Position numbers and translations under genes: made by a program. Under the pieces are notes generated by a model, which was not told where the DNA came from, ran no database searches, and was given only the letters and a program-made list of their open reading frames with translations. This document shows, in pieces, positions 8,118 through 16,929 of a stretch of DNA of 64,000 nt. Source of the DNA: Streptomyces sp. V4I2 (GTDB lineage: Bacteria; Actinomycetota; Actinomycetes; Streptomycetales; Streptomycetaceae); the NCBI RefSeq assembly GCF_030817655.1, contig NZ_JAUSZM010000003.1:9300001-9364000 (forward strand), read 5' to 3'. Within the stretch, counting starts at the first letter, position 1. The number at the start of each line of letters is the position of its first letter.

Positions 8118-9566
8118 ATGAGTTCAGTCGTCATCGCAGTGGTAGGAGTCGTCGTACTCCTCGTCCTGTTGGCGCTCGTCGTCATCACCCGCTACAAGGT
8201 CGCCGGCCCCAGTGAGGCGTTCATCGTCACCGGGCGGCGCGGCAAGAAGGCGACCGACCCGGAGACCGGCCGGGTCTTCACCGACAACAGCGGACAGAAG
8301 GTCGTGGTCGGCGGCGGTGTCTTCGTCGTGCCGTTCGTGCAGCAGAAGTTCACCCTCGACCTCTCCTCGCGGCACATCCCGGTCGCCGTGCGCGGCGCCG
8401 TCACGTTGCGCGGGGTCAAGGCCCACCTCGAAGGCGTCGCCATCGTCAAGGTCGGCGGCAGCGAGGACTCCATCCGCGCCGCGGCCCAGCGGTTCCTGAT
8501 GCAGCAGGACGGCATCGTCGGCTTCACCCAGGAAGTGCTCTCGGGTGCGCTGCGTGCCATCGTCGGCCGGATGTCGGTGGAGGACATCATCCGCGACCGG
8601 GCCGCGTTCGCGGGCCAGGTCGCCGAGGAGGCCGAGGCCAGCCTGTCCGGACAGGGCCTGGTGCTGGACGCCTTCCAGATCCAGGACATCTCCACCGAGG
8701 GCTCCTACCTGGAAGACCTCGGCCGGCCGGAGGCCGCTCGCGCCAAGCAGGAGGCCGACATCGCCGAGGCGGTGGCCCGGCGCGCCGCCGAGCAGGCACG
8801 GCTGAAGGCCGAGGAGGAAATCGCCGTCGCACAGCGGACGTTCGCACTGAAGCAGGCCGAGATCAAGGCCGAGACCGACGAGGCCGCCGCGCGCGCCGCC
8901 GCCGCGGGTCCGCTGGCCGAGGCCGCGCGCAGCCAGGAGGTTCTGAGCGAGCAGGAGAAGGTCGCCGAGCGGCAGGCCGCGCTGACCGACCGTGAGTTGG
9001 ACACCCAGGTCCGCAAGCCCGCCGACGCCGCCCGCTACCAGGCCGAGCAGGAGGCCGAGGCCCGCCGGATCGCCCTGGTCAAGCAGGCCGAGGCGGACGC
9101 CCAGAGGTCCCGGCTGACCGGTGAGGGCGAGAAGGCACACCGCGCCGCGCTCGCCGACGCGGTACGCATAGAGGGCGAGGCGGAGGCGGCGGCGATCGGC
9201 GCGAAGGGCGCCGCCGAGGCCGAGGCGATGCACAAGAAGGCGGACGCGTTCGCGCGGTACGGCGACGCGGCCGTGCTGCAGATGCTCGTCGAGGTGCTGC
9301 CGCAGGTCGTCGCCAAGGCGTCCGAGCCGCTCAGCGCCATCGACAAGATGACGGTGATCTCGACGGACGGGGCGAGCCGGCTGTCGCGGACCGTCGCCGA
9401 CAATGTCGCCCAAGGGGTCGAACTCCTCGGCTCCACCACCGGAGTCGACCTCGCCGAACTGCTGAAGAACCTCACCCAGGGGCGAGGCAGCGGCTCGCAG
9501 CCCGTGACCATGTCCCCGACCACGGCTCCCGCCGAAGCCAACGGGAAGATCGACGTCACCGGCTGA
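8118..9566 (+). CDS. Flotillin / SPFH-domain membrane-microdomain scaffold
   Basis: The 482-residue protein has one N-terminal TM helix (residues 3-23), an SPFH/band-7 domain from about 27 to 210 (GPSEAFIVTGRRG, VVGGGVFVVP, LDAFQIQDIS) and a long Glu/Ala-rich coiled coil with repeated EAEA and KAE patterns to about 390, then a C-terminal tail. This is the flotillin layout (FloT/YuaG), a scaffold of functional membrane microdomains that recruits signalling and secretion proteins. A GAGGGGG site precedes the ATG. The NfeD-like neighbour supports the call. An inverted repeat that can act as a terminator lies 20 bases after the stop. Confidence 0.93.
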   Translation: MSSVVIAVVGVVVLLVLLALVVITRYKVAGPSEAFIVTGRRGKKATDPETGRVFTDNSGQKVVVGGGVFVVPFVQQKFTLDLSSRHIPVAVRGAVTLRGVKAHLEGVAIVKVGGSEDSIRAAAQRFLMQQDGIVGFTQEVLSGALRAIVGRMSVEDIIRDRAAFAGQVAEEAEASLSGQGLVLDAFQIQDISTEGSYLEDLGRPEAARAKQEADIAEAVARRAAEQARLKAEEEIAVAQRTFALKQAEIKAETDEAAARAAAAGPLAEAARSQEVLSEQEKVAERQAALTDRELDTQVRKPADAARYQAEQEAEARRIALVKQAEADAQRSRLTGEGEKAHRAALADAVRIEGEAEAAAIGAKGAAEAEAMHKKADAFARYGDAAVLQMLVEVLPQVVAKASEPLSAIDKMTVISTDGASRLSRTVADNVAQGVELLGSTTGVDLAELLKNLTQGRGSGSQPVTMSPTTAPAEANGKIDVTG

Positions 9567-9586
9567 CGACGGCAGTGCAGGCACAG

Positions 9587-9620
9587 CGAGCCCGGGCAGC
9601 CCTTGAGCCGCCCGGGCTCG
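9587..9620. terminator. Bidirectional hairpin terminator
   Basis: CGAGCCCGGGC at 9587-9597 pairs perfectly with GCCCGGGCTCG at 9610-9620 over a 12-base loop. It lies between the convergent flotillin and Rv1733c-like genes. Confidence 0.7.
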
Positions 9621-9625
9621 TACGA

Positions 9626-10207
9626 TCAGCCCGTCTTCCAGCCCCGCCGTGTGTCGATCCGCTCCCACTCCGCGGCCCACTGCGCCATACGCCCTCGCTC
9701 GAGCCCCCGGCGCACCACCCAGACCGTGCCCAGGACCGCCCCGCCCGCGCTCAGCGCCGCGAGGACGCCTCCCGAGACCGCGTGCAGCCGGATCTCCCCG
9801 TGGCCCAGGGGCTTGTCCGTGATCTTGCCGTTCCGGTCCGTCCACACGGCAACCGTCGTTCCGGCCCGGGTCTTGGCAGGCACCCGCGCCTCGTCCGTGT
9901 GTGTCGAGCCGTCCGGCGCGGTCCAGCGCACCGTGGCCCGCACCCGGTAGTCGCTCCCCACCCGCGCGGGCGCCTGATCGTCCGCGTCCTCGACGAGGAC
10001 GGCCGCGACCTCGCGGCTCTCGGCCCGCTGCCGCTCGGCGGACCGCTCCACCGCGTCCGCCGTCACCTGGCCGACGAGCAGCCCACCCACCAGGGCGAAC
10101 AGCCACCCCGCGAGCACCATCCAGGCCTCGATGACGTCACTGCGCCGCCGAAGCGGGCTGCGCCGCCACCGCCACAACCGCACACGCGCACACCGTGACG
10201 CAGCCAT
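9626..10207 (-). CDS. Rv1733c-like two-helix membrane protein
   Basis: The 193-residue protein has a basic N-terminus, TM helix 1 near residues 28-50 (WMVLAGWLFALVGGLLVGQV), an extracytoplasmic domain with R-VRATVRWTAPDG and AGTTVAVWTDRNG motifs, TM helix 2 near 147-168 and a short cytoplasmic tail. This is the pattern of the actinobacterial Rv1733c family, widespread in Streptomyces and of unknown function. The ATG at 10207 is preceded by AAGGGGG about nine bases upstream, which favours it over the in-frame ATG at 10240. It converges with the flotillin gene. Confidence 0.8.
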   Translation of the reverse strand: MAASRCARVRLWRWRRSPLRRRSDVIEAWMVLAGWLFALVGGLLVGQVTADAVERSAERQRAESREVAAVLVEDADDQAPARVGSDYRVRATVRWTAPDGSTHTDEARVPAKTRAGTTVAVWTDRNGKITDKPLGHGEIRLHAVSGGVLAALSAGGAVLGTVWVVRRGLERGRMAQWAAEWERIDTRRGWKTG

Positions 10208-10333
10208 CGGCCGACACCCCCTTGTGAGCACCGACAGCACACCACCAGTGTGCTCCCCGGGGAACGCGCCGCGTAAGTTTCACGTCAATGTCCTGGCCGA
10301 AGGCGTAACGAGCGGCCCGCCAGGCGCCGTGCG

Positions 10334-10480
10334 TCACGTGTCCGTCTGGTGGCGGCTCGTTCGATCCGACAGGGTGGCGACGTTGCCTTGCATGCGTCGC
10401 CGGTCCCGACGGATCAGTACGGCCGTACCGGCCACGATGATCAGGAGAGCGGCGGTGGTCGGCATCAGGAAGAAGATCAT
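10334..10480 (-). CDS. Small single-helix membrane protein (48 aa)
   Basis: A short open frame encodes 48 residues: MIFFLMPTTAALLIIVAG forms one membrane helix, followed by a basic stretch (IRRDRRRM) and a polar tail, which predicts the N-terminus outside and the tail inside. A strong AAAGGAG lies 6 bases before the ATG, supporting real translation. It lies 126 bp upstream of the Rv1733c-like gene on the same strand and could share its transcript. Function unknown. Confidence 0.6.
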   Translation of the reverse strand: MIFFLMPTTAALLIIVAGTAVLIRRDRRRMQGNVATLSDRTSRHQTDT

Positions 10481-10771
10481 GGCAGCTCCTTTCGCCCGGC
10501 CGCGTCCGGGCGGCCGGATGTGCGATCAGTGGTCCGCGTGCCCGCAGCTGTTGCCGACGTCCGGCACCGCGTATTCGCCGTCACCATCTTGAAGTGGCGC
10601 TGGTCTGCACCGCATTGCCTTGTTCCGGCAGTGTTTATGTCTCCTTGATGCCGGACAGCGACGCCCGAGGCCCGCGTCACTCACCGACCTGGCATCTGCC
10701 ACTCTTGTCCCTCGTGCGTGAGGACGCGCCGGCAGTACGTCGAGGACACAGCCGAGGACACAGGAGGACGG

Positions 10772-11833
10772 GTGGCAGGGCGGGAGATCCCCGACGAGTA
10801 CCTGGAGGGGTATGCCCAGATGCTGGCCGAGGTGTGTGCGACCGGCCGCCGTCTCACCCGGGACGAACTGGAGGCCCTGAGGACCAGGGGAGAGCGTGCC
10901 GCCGAGGCCGGGCTCGGTCTGCGGGCCCTGGTCCGTCGGCATCTGTCCGTGACGCGCGAGAGCCGGCCCACCTTGTCGTCGGCCGAAGGCGATCGCCTGC
11001 TCGCCGCCGTGGAGCAGGCGATCGACGCCTTCGCCGAAGGGCACGAACGCGCGCAGAAGCTCGCCGTGCGGCAGGAGGAAGCAGTACGGCGCGAGTTCAT
11101 CGACGACTTGCTCTACGGCCGCAGTGACCTGGGCCGCCTGGCCGAACGAGCCGTACGCTTCGGGCTGCTCCTGTCTCGCGCCCATGCGGTGGCCGTCGCT
11201 CAGGGCAGCCAGCCGGTCGAGGACATCCACCCGGCCACCCGGCAGGTGGAGAGTGCCGTGATCGGCCGGTTCGGCGAGCGAAGCATCCTGCTCACCACGA
11301 AGGACGGGCGGCTGGTCTGTATCGCGCCCGGGGACCAGGACGACGTGCTGGTGTTCTTCGCCGAGCAGGCGCACGCGGCCACCGACGGTGGTCAGGTCGC
11401 CATCGGGCGCCCCCACCCGGGCGCCGGGGGAGTCGTCCACTCCTACGAAGAGGCCCTCAACGCCCTGGACCTGGCCGACCGGCTGCACCTCGACGAGCCG
11501 GTGCTGCGCGCCGCGGACCTCCTTGTCTACCCCGTCCTGACCCGCGACCGGCAGGCCATGGCCGACCTCGTCGTCAACACCCTCGGCCCGCTCTGGACCG
11601 CGCGCGGCGGAGCCCGCCCGCTCGTCGAGACGCTGACCGCCTACTTCGACTCGGGCTGCGTCGCCGCGGAGGCGGCACGCCGCCTGAACCTGAGCGTGCG
11701 CGCCTTCACCTACCGGCTGGAGCGCATCCACAAACTGACCGGCGCCGATCCGGCCGACCCGGTTCACCGCTACACGCTTCAGACCGCGGTGATCGGCGCC
11801 AGACTGCTGGGCTGGCCCGACAACGACGTGTGA
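10772..11833 (+). CDS. PucR/CdaR-type helix-turn-helix transcriptional regulator
   Basis: The 353-residue protein has an N-terminal helical sensor region, a central GGDEF-like degenerate domain and a C-terminal HTH of the PucR type (residues about 285-335: LVETLTAYFDSGC, AAEAARRLNLSVRAFTYRLERI). Such regulators typically activate nearby catabolic genes. GTG 10772 is chosen because AGGAGG lies 5 bases before it; the frame is open back to 10718 without a comparable site. No adjacent gene is an obvious target: the downstream gene is convergent. An 11-bp hairpin at 11903-11942 follows it. Confidence 0.85.
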   Translation: MAGREIPDEYLEGYAQMLAEVCATGRRLTRDELEALRTRGERAAEAGLGLRALVRRHLSVTRESRPTLSSAEGDRLLAAVEQAIDAFAEGHERAQKLAVRQEEAVRREFIDDLLYGRSDLGRLAERAVRFGLLLSRAHAVAVAQGSQPVEDIHPATRQVESAVIGRFGERSILLTTKDGRLVCIAPGDQDDVLVFFAEQAHAATDGGQVAIGRPHPGAGGVVHSYEEALNALDLADRLHLDEPVLRAADLLVYPVLTRDRQAMADLVVNTLGPLWTARGGARPLVETLTAYFDSGCVAAEAARRLNLSVRAFTYRLERIHKLTGADPADPVHRYTLQTAVIGARLLGWPDNDV

Positions 11834-11902
11834 GGGAGCCGCCGAGTTCGGCCGACGTCGTCGCCGCCGGCCCGACCCACCGGCAGGCCCGCCCGGGCCC
11901 AC

Positions 11903-11942
11903 CCCGTACGAGGAGCTGCGCCCATGAGAGCCCTCGTACGGG
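11903..11942. terminator. Hairpin between convergent PucR and BNR-enzyme genes
   Basis: CCCGTACGAGG at 11903-11913 pairs perfectly with CCTCGTACGGG at 11932-11942 over an 18-base loop. The loop holds GGAG and the start MRALVRDA of a reading frame that looks like the first codons of a lost alcohol dehydrogenase, so it may be partly a remnant. Confidence 0.5.
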
Positions 11943-11966
11943 ATGCCGCCGACACGGGCGAGCGGC

Positions 11967-13772
11967 CTACTGGACGAGCTCCCAGTCCTGCGAGCCGTCC
12001 GTGGTCGCGGTCTGCAGGGTGAGTGCCGCCCCGTCGGACGCACCGGTCAGGTACAGGCTGGTGTTCTTGACGGCCTGCAGTTTGTAGAACCCGTCGCTCG
12101 TCCTGATCAGGTTCCAGCTGCCGGTGGCGCTGTTGTCGACCCACTGGCCGATCCGCTGACCGGCCGTCGCGTTCCCCGTCCAGATGGCCGCGGCGCGGCC
12201 GCCCGACTTGTTCAGCAGGGTCGTGCCGCCGTTCGGCTCGGTCACCACGTGCCAGTACTGGGTGGCCGGGTTCGCCGCCGCACCGGGCTCTTCCAGGACG
12301 ACATCGGGCACGTCAGCGTTGCCGATGTTCGCGTCAGTGGTGTTGTTCCCGGTGCCGATGACCTGATCCGTCTTCCGGTTCACCACCTGGTAGTAGGCGC
12401 CGTCCGAGTTGCCGAGGTCCACCTCGGCGAAGGCGAGCGTCGAGGTGCCCTGGTTGTTGAGGATCGCGATGCGGCCGGTGCCCTCGACGTACTGCAGGTT
12501 GCGGCTGTATCCGGCCGGTGAGGTCGTCTGGTACTCCGTCCACGTGCCGTCGCTGCGCCCGCTCTCGTTGACCCAGACGTTGCCGCTGCCGGCCGCGTTG
12601 TAGACCAGGCGCCCGCCGGGAAGCCGGATGATGACCGGACTGCCGCCCCCCGAGAGGGGACGGGAGCCGGTGGCGACCGGCAGAGAGCCGACGTCCGTTC
12701 CGGTGGCGGAGCCCCGGTAGAACTCCAACGGGCTGTCGGCGAGCACGTACCTGGTGTTGGCTCCGCCGGCCCAGTACTCGAAGGGGAGCATCCACTTGCC
12801 GTCCGTCGTGCGCACGACGTTCGTCATGCCCGGCCGGCCGCCGCCGATCTCCGTCTTGCCGCCTCCCATGTTCTGGGTCAGTCCGGCGATGTCGAGGACG
12901 GGGGAGCTCCACTGGGCGCTGCGGCCGTCCCAGGTCCTGTGGGCGAGGATCTGGCCGTGCGAGTCGGGCGCAGTGTCGTTCGCCGGGTCCAGCGTGGGCA
13001 CGCCGGTGGTGGAGTTGAAGCCGATGTAGTCGTTCTCATCGGAGTAGTAGCAGACGAGTTTGCCCTTGTAGACCATCAGGTACGGCTCCCACAGGGGATC
13101 CACCTGCTTGTTCGTGTTGGCGTTCGCGATGTTCTGGCCGACCGCGCCCGCACTGCCGCCCTGCCAGCCGCCCGTCGCGACGATGTTGAGGACGTTCCAC
13201 GTCGCACCTTGGTCGGTGCTGGAGTACAGGGCGATCGCCAGGTCCTTGCGGTCCCCGTCGTTGGACGGCGTCCAGTTCGGGTCGGCCGCCTTGTGCTCCT
13301 TGTAGTAGTAGTCGTCGCCCGACACGACGCTCGCGAGGAGCAGCGTGCCCTGCTTCAGGTTCCCGACGTCCTGCGGAAGCGTGTAGAGGTACGGGTTCGT
13401 CCAGTTGCTCGTGTACTTCGCGTACTTGGGGTCGCTCGAGAGGTACGCCGGCGCCTTGACCTCGGACAGCGGCTGCCACGAGGTTCCGTGGTCGTCGCTC
13501 TTGTACACGGGGAGCGTCTGTCTGTCGGCGCTGCCCGTCGCCGTCACGACCGTGGACTTCTCGAACGACGCGACCAGACGTCCGCTCGGCAGCTGCGCCG
13601 ACTTCGGGTAGACCGCGCAGTTGCCGCGCCCCTTCAGACACGGTTCGCTTCCGAGCTGGTAGAGGATCCCGCCGGTCGGGTTGTACGCCTGCGCACTTGA
13701 GGCGGGTATCGCCAGCATCGCTGATGCCGCCACGAACGTTCCCAGCGCCTTGCCCACTCTTCTTCTCTGCAT
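11967..13772 (-). CDS. Secreted BNR/sialidase-fold glycoside hydrolase with ricin-type lectin tail
   Basis: The 601-residue protein has a Sec signal peptide (RRR, hydrophobic core, cut after about residue 30 at SSAQA). The catalytic region is a beta-propeller with Asp-box motifs SDDHGTSW and STDQGATW and repeated P-L-L-V/Y strands. The last 140 residues form a ricin-B-like beta-trefoil (YYQVVNRKTDQVIGTG, QYWHVV, SWNLI, QDWELV), probably carbohydrate-binding. Family GH93 exo-arabinanase or an exo-sialidase-like enzyme is the closest guess; the substrate is not certain. The ATG follows a very strong GAGGAGGGG. It lies 40 bp downstream of the GH42 gene on the same strand, so it is probably part of the galactoside operon. 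Confidence 0.78.
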   Translation of the reverse strand: MQRRRVGKALGTFVAASAMLAIPASSAQAYNPTGGILYQLGSEPCLKGRGNCAVYPKSAQLPSGRLVASFEKSTVVTATGSADRQTLPVYKSDDHGTSWQPLSEVKAPAYLSSDPKYAKYTSNWTNPYLYTLPQDVGNLKQGTLLLASVVSGDDYYYKEHKAADPNWTPSNDGDRKDLAIALYSSTDQGATWNVLNIVATGGWQGGSAGAVGQNIANANTNKQVDPLWEPYLMVYKGKLVCYYSDENDYIGFNSTTGVPTLDPANDTAPDSHGQILAHRTWDGRSAQWSSPVLDIAGLTQNMGGGKTEIGGGRPGMTNVVRTTDGKWMLPFEYWAGGANTRYVLADSPLEFYRGSATGTDVGSLPVATGSRPLSGGGSPVIIRLPGGRLVYNAAGSGNVWVNESGRSDGTWTEYQTTSPAGYSRNLQYVEGTGRIAILNNQGTSTLAFAEVDLGNSDGAYYQVVNRKTDQVIGTGNNTTDANIGNADVPDVVLEEPGAAANPATQYWHVVTEPNGGTTLLNKSGGRAAAIWTGNATAGQRIGQWVDNSATGSWNLIRTSDGFYKLQAVKNTSLYLTGASDGAALTLQTATTDGSQDWELVQ

Positions 13773-13812
13773 AGCCCCTCCTCGGGGGACGACCATGGTC
13801 ACAGGGGTTCGA

Positions 13813-15948
13813 TCAGGAGACGAGGACACGGACGTCCCAGGCGCCGAGCTCCAGCGCCGTGCCCCCGGGCAGGGACGTGCCGTCCAGGGCGTCGGAGAGG
13901 TCCACCGGGACCGGGACGCTCGCCGGCTCCCAGCTCCAGTTGTGGACGACGTGGACGCGGCGCCCGTCGGGTGAGGTGCCGGTCGTCGCGGTGACGGAGG
14001 CCGGGAGGTCCCGCCACGCGCTGCGGGCCGCCGGTGCCATCCAGGCGGCCAGTGCCCGGGCGAGGTCGCGGCCAGGAACGGTGCCCACGCAGGTGACGCG
14101 GCCCGCGCCGTGACGGCGGGTGGTGACCGCGGGCCAGCGGCCGAAGTGCGGGTGGTCGTACGTGACGAGGACGTCGGCGTCGGTGACGGTGAGGCCGTCC
14201 GCCCAGCGGGTCGCCGTCGCCCCCTCGGGCAGGTCGAGCGGCCCGCCGGCCTCCGACCGCACGGGGACCTCCCGTACGAGGTTGCTGAACTCGTCGTAGT
14301 GGACACCCGCGGCCTCCACCAGCCGTCCGGGAGCCGGTTCCTGCCGGGCGCGGGCCTCGTGGTCGGCGTAGCCGGTGCGCGGGCCGAGGACCAGGTGGCC
14401 GCCCGCTTCCGCGTAGGCCGCGAGCCAGTCGAGCGTCGAGTCGGCGGCGATGTACAAGGCCGGGACGACGAGGACGGGGTGGCGGCCGACGGCCTCCTCG
14501 GGTGTCAGGCCCTCCCGTTCCCCGCGCGGGTCGTGCAGCTGGCGGGCGTGCACGATGCGCACCTGGCGGCCGGCGTCGAACGCGCCGCGGTAGAGGGGGT
14601 CGAAGATGCGGTGGTAGGCCTCCGGGTCCGGCTCGCCGTCGGGTGTCGCGAGCGGCGGGTACTTCTGCATGAGCCACTTGCTCGGCGTCGAGTACACCAT
14701 CGTGATGTCCGCGTCCGGTTCGAGCCCGGCGACGAGCGGACCGGCCGCCTCGAACTCGGCGCCCAGACGGGCGAGTTCGGCGTAGGTGCGGCCCGGCCGG
14801 CCGGTGTGGGGCAGGATGCCGCCCCAGTAGGTCTCCGCGCCGAAGTGCAGCGTGTGCCAGTGCCAGTACTCGATCATGCGGGCCCCGCGCGCGACCAGCG
14901 CCCAGGCCGCCTGCCGCCACTGGCCGTCGTAGGCGGGCCGGTTCTCCCAGGGGAAGCCGATCGAGCCGGCGTTGGTCTCGGTGACCAGGAACGGCTCCTG
15001 GCGCGAGGAGAACATCCAGTCGGCGGTCTGGTACAGCGACCACACCCCGGTCGTCTTCCAGGTCTGCCGGTGGTCGTCGGGCGTGGGGTCGGGGAGCAGG
15101 AGGCCGTCCTGCATGTCGTAGTACGGGTTGCCGGAGGCGATGTCGAGGCGGTCGGTCAGCTCGTCGTCCTCCACTCCGGGGCGCTTGTAGGAGATGCAGG
15201 TGGTGACGAACTGCTCGGGGCCCGCGTACTCGCGGACGATGTCGGCCTGCCAGCCGATGAACTCGGTGACCTGGCGGGCCTGGAACTCCCGCCAGGCGAC
15301 GTCGTACTGCGGCTGGGCGTTGCCGTCCGGTGTCCACAGGTCGGCCCAGGTGGAGAGGCGGTGGGACCAGTAGACCAGGCCCCACTCGCGGTTGAGGGTC
15401 TCCACGTCGCCGTACTTGGCGCGCAGGTGGTCGGTGAAGCGCTGGAACACGCCGTGGTTGTGGAACAGTTCCAGGCCCGGTTCGTTGTCGACCTGGAAGC
15501 CGATGACCGCCGGGTGGTCGACGTAACGGGCGACGATCTTGCGGATGACCCGCTCGGCGTGGAACCGGAACGCGGGGTGGGTGAAGTCGACTTCCTGGCG
15601 GGCGCCCCAGCCGATGCGCTCGCCGGTGCGCCGCTCGCCCGTGATCTCCGGGTACTGGCGGGCCAGCCACGGCGGGACGGCGTAGGTCGGGGTGCCGAGG
15701 ACGACGGAGATACCGCGCTCGTGGGCGCCGTCGAGGACCGGCCGGAGCCAGTCGAGGTCGAACCGTCCGCTCGTAGGTTCCCAGGTCGACCACACCGACT
15801 CGCCGACCCGGATGACGGTGACATGCGCGTCGGCCATCAGGTCCAGGTCGGTCTTGAGACGCTCGTCGGGGCGGTCGGTGCCGTAAGGGGGCTGGTACTC
15901 GTGGTAGTACGCGGCGCCGAAGAGGACGCGGGCAGGCAGAACTGCCAT
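13813..15948 (-). CDS. GH42 beta-galactosidase
   Basis: The 711-residue cytoplasmic enzyme has the GH42 layout: a TIM barrel to about residue 390 starting with LFGAAYYHEYQP, a trimerisation domain and a small C-terminal beta domain. The acid/base is Glu156 in QVDNEPGLEL and the nucleophile is Glu324 in LVTETNAGSIGFP, both in the expected motifs. GH42 enzymes release galactose from galacto-oligosaccharides of plant or other origin. CGGAGG precedes the ATG. It lies 48 bp downstream of the second ABC permease, so imported oligosaccharide would be hydrolysed inside the cell. Confidence 0.93.
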   Translation of the reverse strand: MAVLPARVLFGAAYYHEYQPPYGTDRPDERLKTDLDLMADAHVTVIRVGESVWSTWEPTSGRFDLDWLRPVLDGAHERGISVVLGTPTYAVPPWLARQYPEITGERRTGERIGWGARQEVDFTHPAFRFHAERVIRKIVARYVDHPAVIGFQVDNEPGLELFHNHGVFQRFTDHLRAKYGDVETLNREWGLVYWSHRLSTWADLWTPDGNAQPQYDVAWREFQARQVTEFIGWQADIVREYAGPEQFVTTCISYKRPGVEDDELTDRLDIASGNPYYDMQDGLLLPDPTPDDHRQTWKTTGVWSLYQTADWMFSSRQEPFLVTETNAGSIGFPWENRPAYDGQWRQAAWALVARGARMIEYWHWHTLHFGAETYWGGILPHTGRPGRTYAELARLGAEFEAAGPLVAGLEPDADITMVYSTPSKWLMQKYPPLATPDGEPDPEAYHRIFDPLYRGAFDAGRQVRIVHARQLHDPRGEREGLTPEEAVGRHPVLVVPALYIAADSTLDWLAAYAEAGGHLVLGPRTGYADHEARARQEPAPGRLVEAAGVHYDEFSNLVREVPVRSEAGGPLDLPEGATATRWADGLTVTDADVLVTYDHPHFGRWPAVTTRRHGAGRVTCVGTVPGRDLARALAAWMAPAARSAWRDLPASVTATTGTSPDGRRVHVVHNWSWEPASVPVPVDLSDALDGTSLPGGTALELGAWDVRVLVS

Positions 15949-15996
15949 GAAGTGAACCTCCGGAGAGAGTGGGGAGTGGGGTGAGGACCGCGTGCC

Positions 15997-16929
15997 CTAC
16001 TGCTTGACGCCGCCCGCGGCCAGGCCGCTCTGCCAGTACCGCTGGAGCAGCAGGAAGGCCGCGACGAGGGGAAGGATCGAGATCAGGGAACCGGTCACGA
16101 CCAGCGCGAGCATGTCGCTGCTGGCGCCGGCCCCGCCGTTCTGGGCCTGGGCGGCCCAGGAGGAGAGCCCGACCGTGATGGGGTACAGGTCCGGGTCGTT
16201 GAGCATGATCAGCGGCAGGAAGTAGTTGTTCCAGGTCGCCACGAGCGTGAACAACAGGACCGTCACCAGGCCCGGCGCGAGCAGCCGCAGGGCGATGGTG
16301 AAGAAGATCCGGGCTTCCCCGGCGCCGTCGATGCGGGCGGCCTCCAGGATGCTGTCGGGGACGGCGTCCTGGGCGTAGACGCGCATGAGGTAGAGGCCGA
16401 ACGGATTGACCAGCGAGGGCAGGATGATCGCCCAGGGGGTGTTGACCAGGCCCGCCTCGGCGAAGAGCAGATAGGTCGGGATCGCCAGCGCGGTGGTCGG
16501 GACCATGACGGCACCGAGGACCAGGTTGAAGGCGGCCCGGTCGCCGCGGAAGCGGAACTTGGCGAAGCCGTATCCGGCCCCGGCCGCGAGCAGGGCGGCA
16601 CCGAGGGCGCTCACGACGGCGTACAGCAGCGTGTTGAGCAGCCACTGCACGAAGACCCCGTCGTCCTGGGTGAAGGTCTCCTTGATGTTGGCCAGCAGCT
16701 GCGGGGCGTCCGAGAACCACAGGCCGAAGCTGTTGAAGAGGTCCTGGGTGCTCTTGGTCGAGGCGATCAGCAGCCAGAACAGCGGGAGCAGGAAGTAGGC
16801 CAGGACGGCCAGCATGGCGATCGTCAGGGGGGTACTGCGACGCCGGGAGGACGACGGCCCGCGCCTGGCGGGGGGCTTGGTGGGTGAGCGGTCCGTGGTG
16901 ATCGGGGCCGCGGGGGCGGTCGTCGTCAC
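15997..16929 (-). CDS. Carbohydrate ABC transporter permease (MalG type)
   Basis: The 310-residue protein has a Pro/Arg-rich cytoplasmic leader, six predicted TM helices and the EAA loop EAARIDGAGEARIFF near residue 205 that docks to the ATPase. The sequence matches the CUT1 MalG branch. The GTG start at 16929 overlaps the stop of the upstream permease gene by four bases (GTGA) and follows AGGAGG, so the two permeases are translationally coupled and expected to form a heterodimer. No ATP-binding subunit is encoded here; Streptomyces CUT1 importers often use the shared ATPase MsiK, which would fit. Confidence 0.93.
   Translation of the reverse strand: MTTTAPAAPITTDRSPTKPPARRGPSSSRRRSTPLTIAMLAVLAYFLLPLFWLLIASTKSTQDLFNSFGLWFSDAPQLLANIKETFTQDDGVFVQWLLNTLLYAVVSALGAALLAAGAGYGFAKFRFRGDRAAFNLVLGAVMVPTTALAIPTYLLFAEAGLVNTPWAIILPSLVNPFGLYLMRVYAQDAVPDSILEAARIDGAGEARIFFTIALRLLAPGLVTVLLFTLVATWNNYFLPLIMLNDPDLYPITVGLSSWAAQAQNGGAGASSDMLALVVTGSLISILPLVAAFLLLQRYWQSGLAAGGVKQ

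Noticed and set aside
13799..16720. 973-codon minus-strand frame over the GH42 gene
   Set aside because: It overlaps the clear GH42 reading frame and is an Arg/Pro/Gly-rich shadow.
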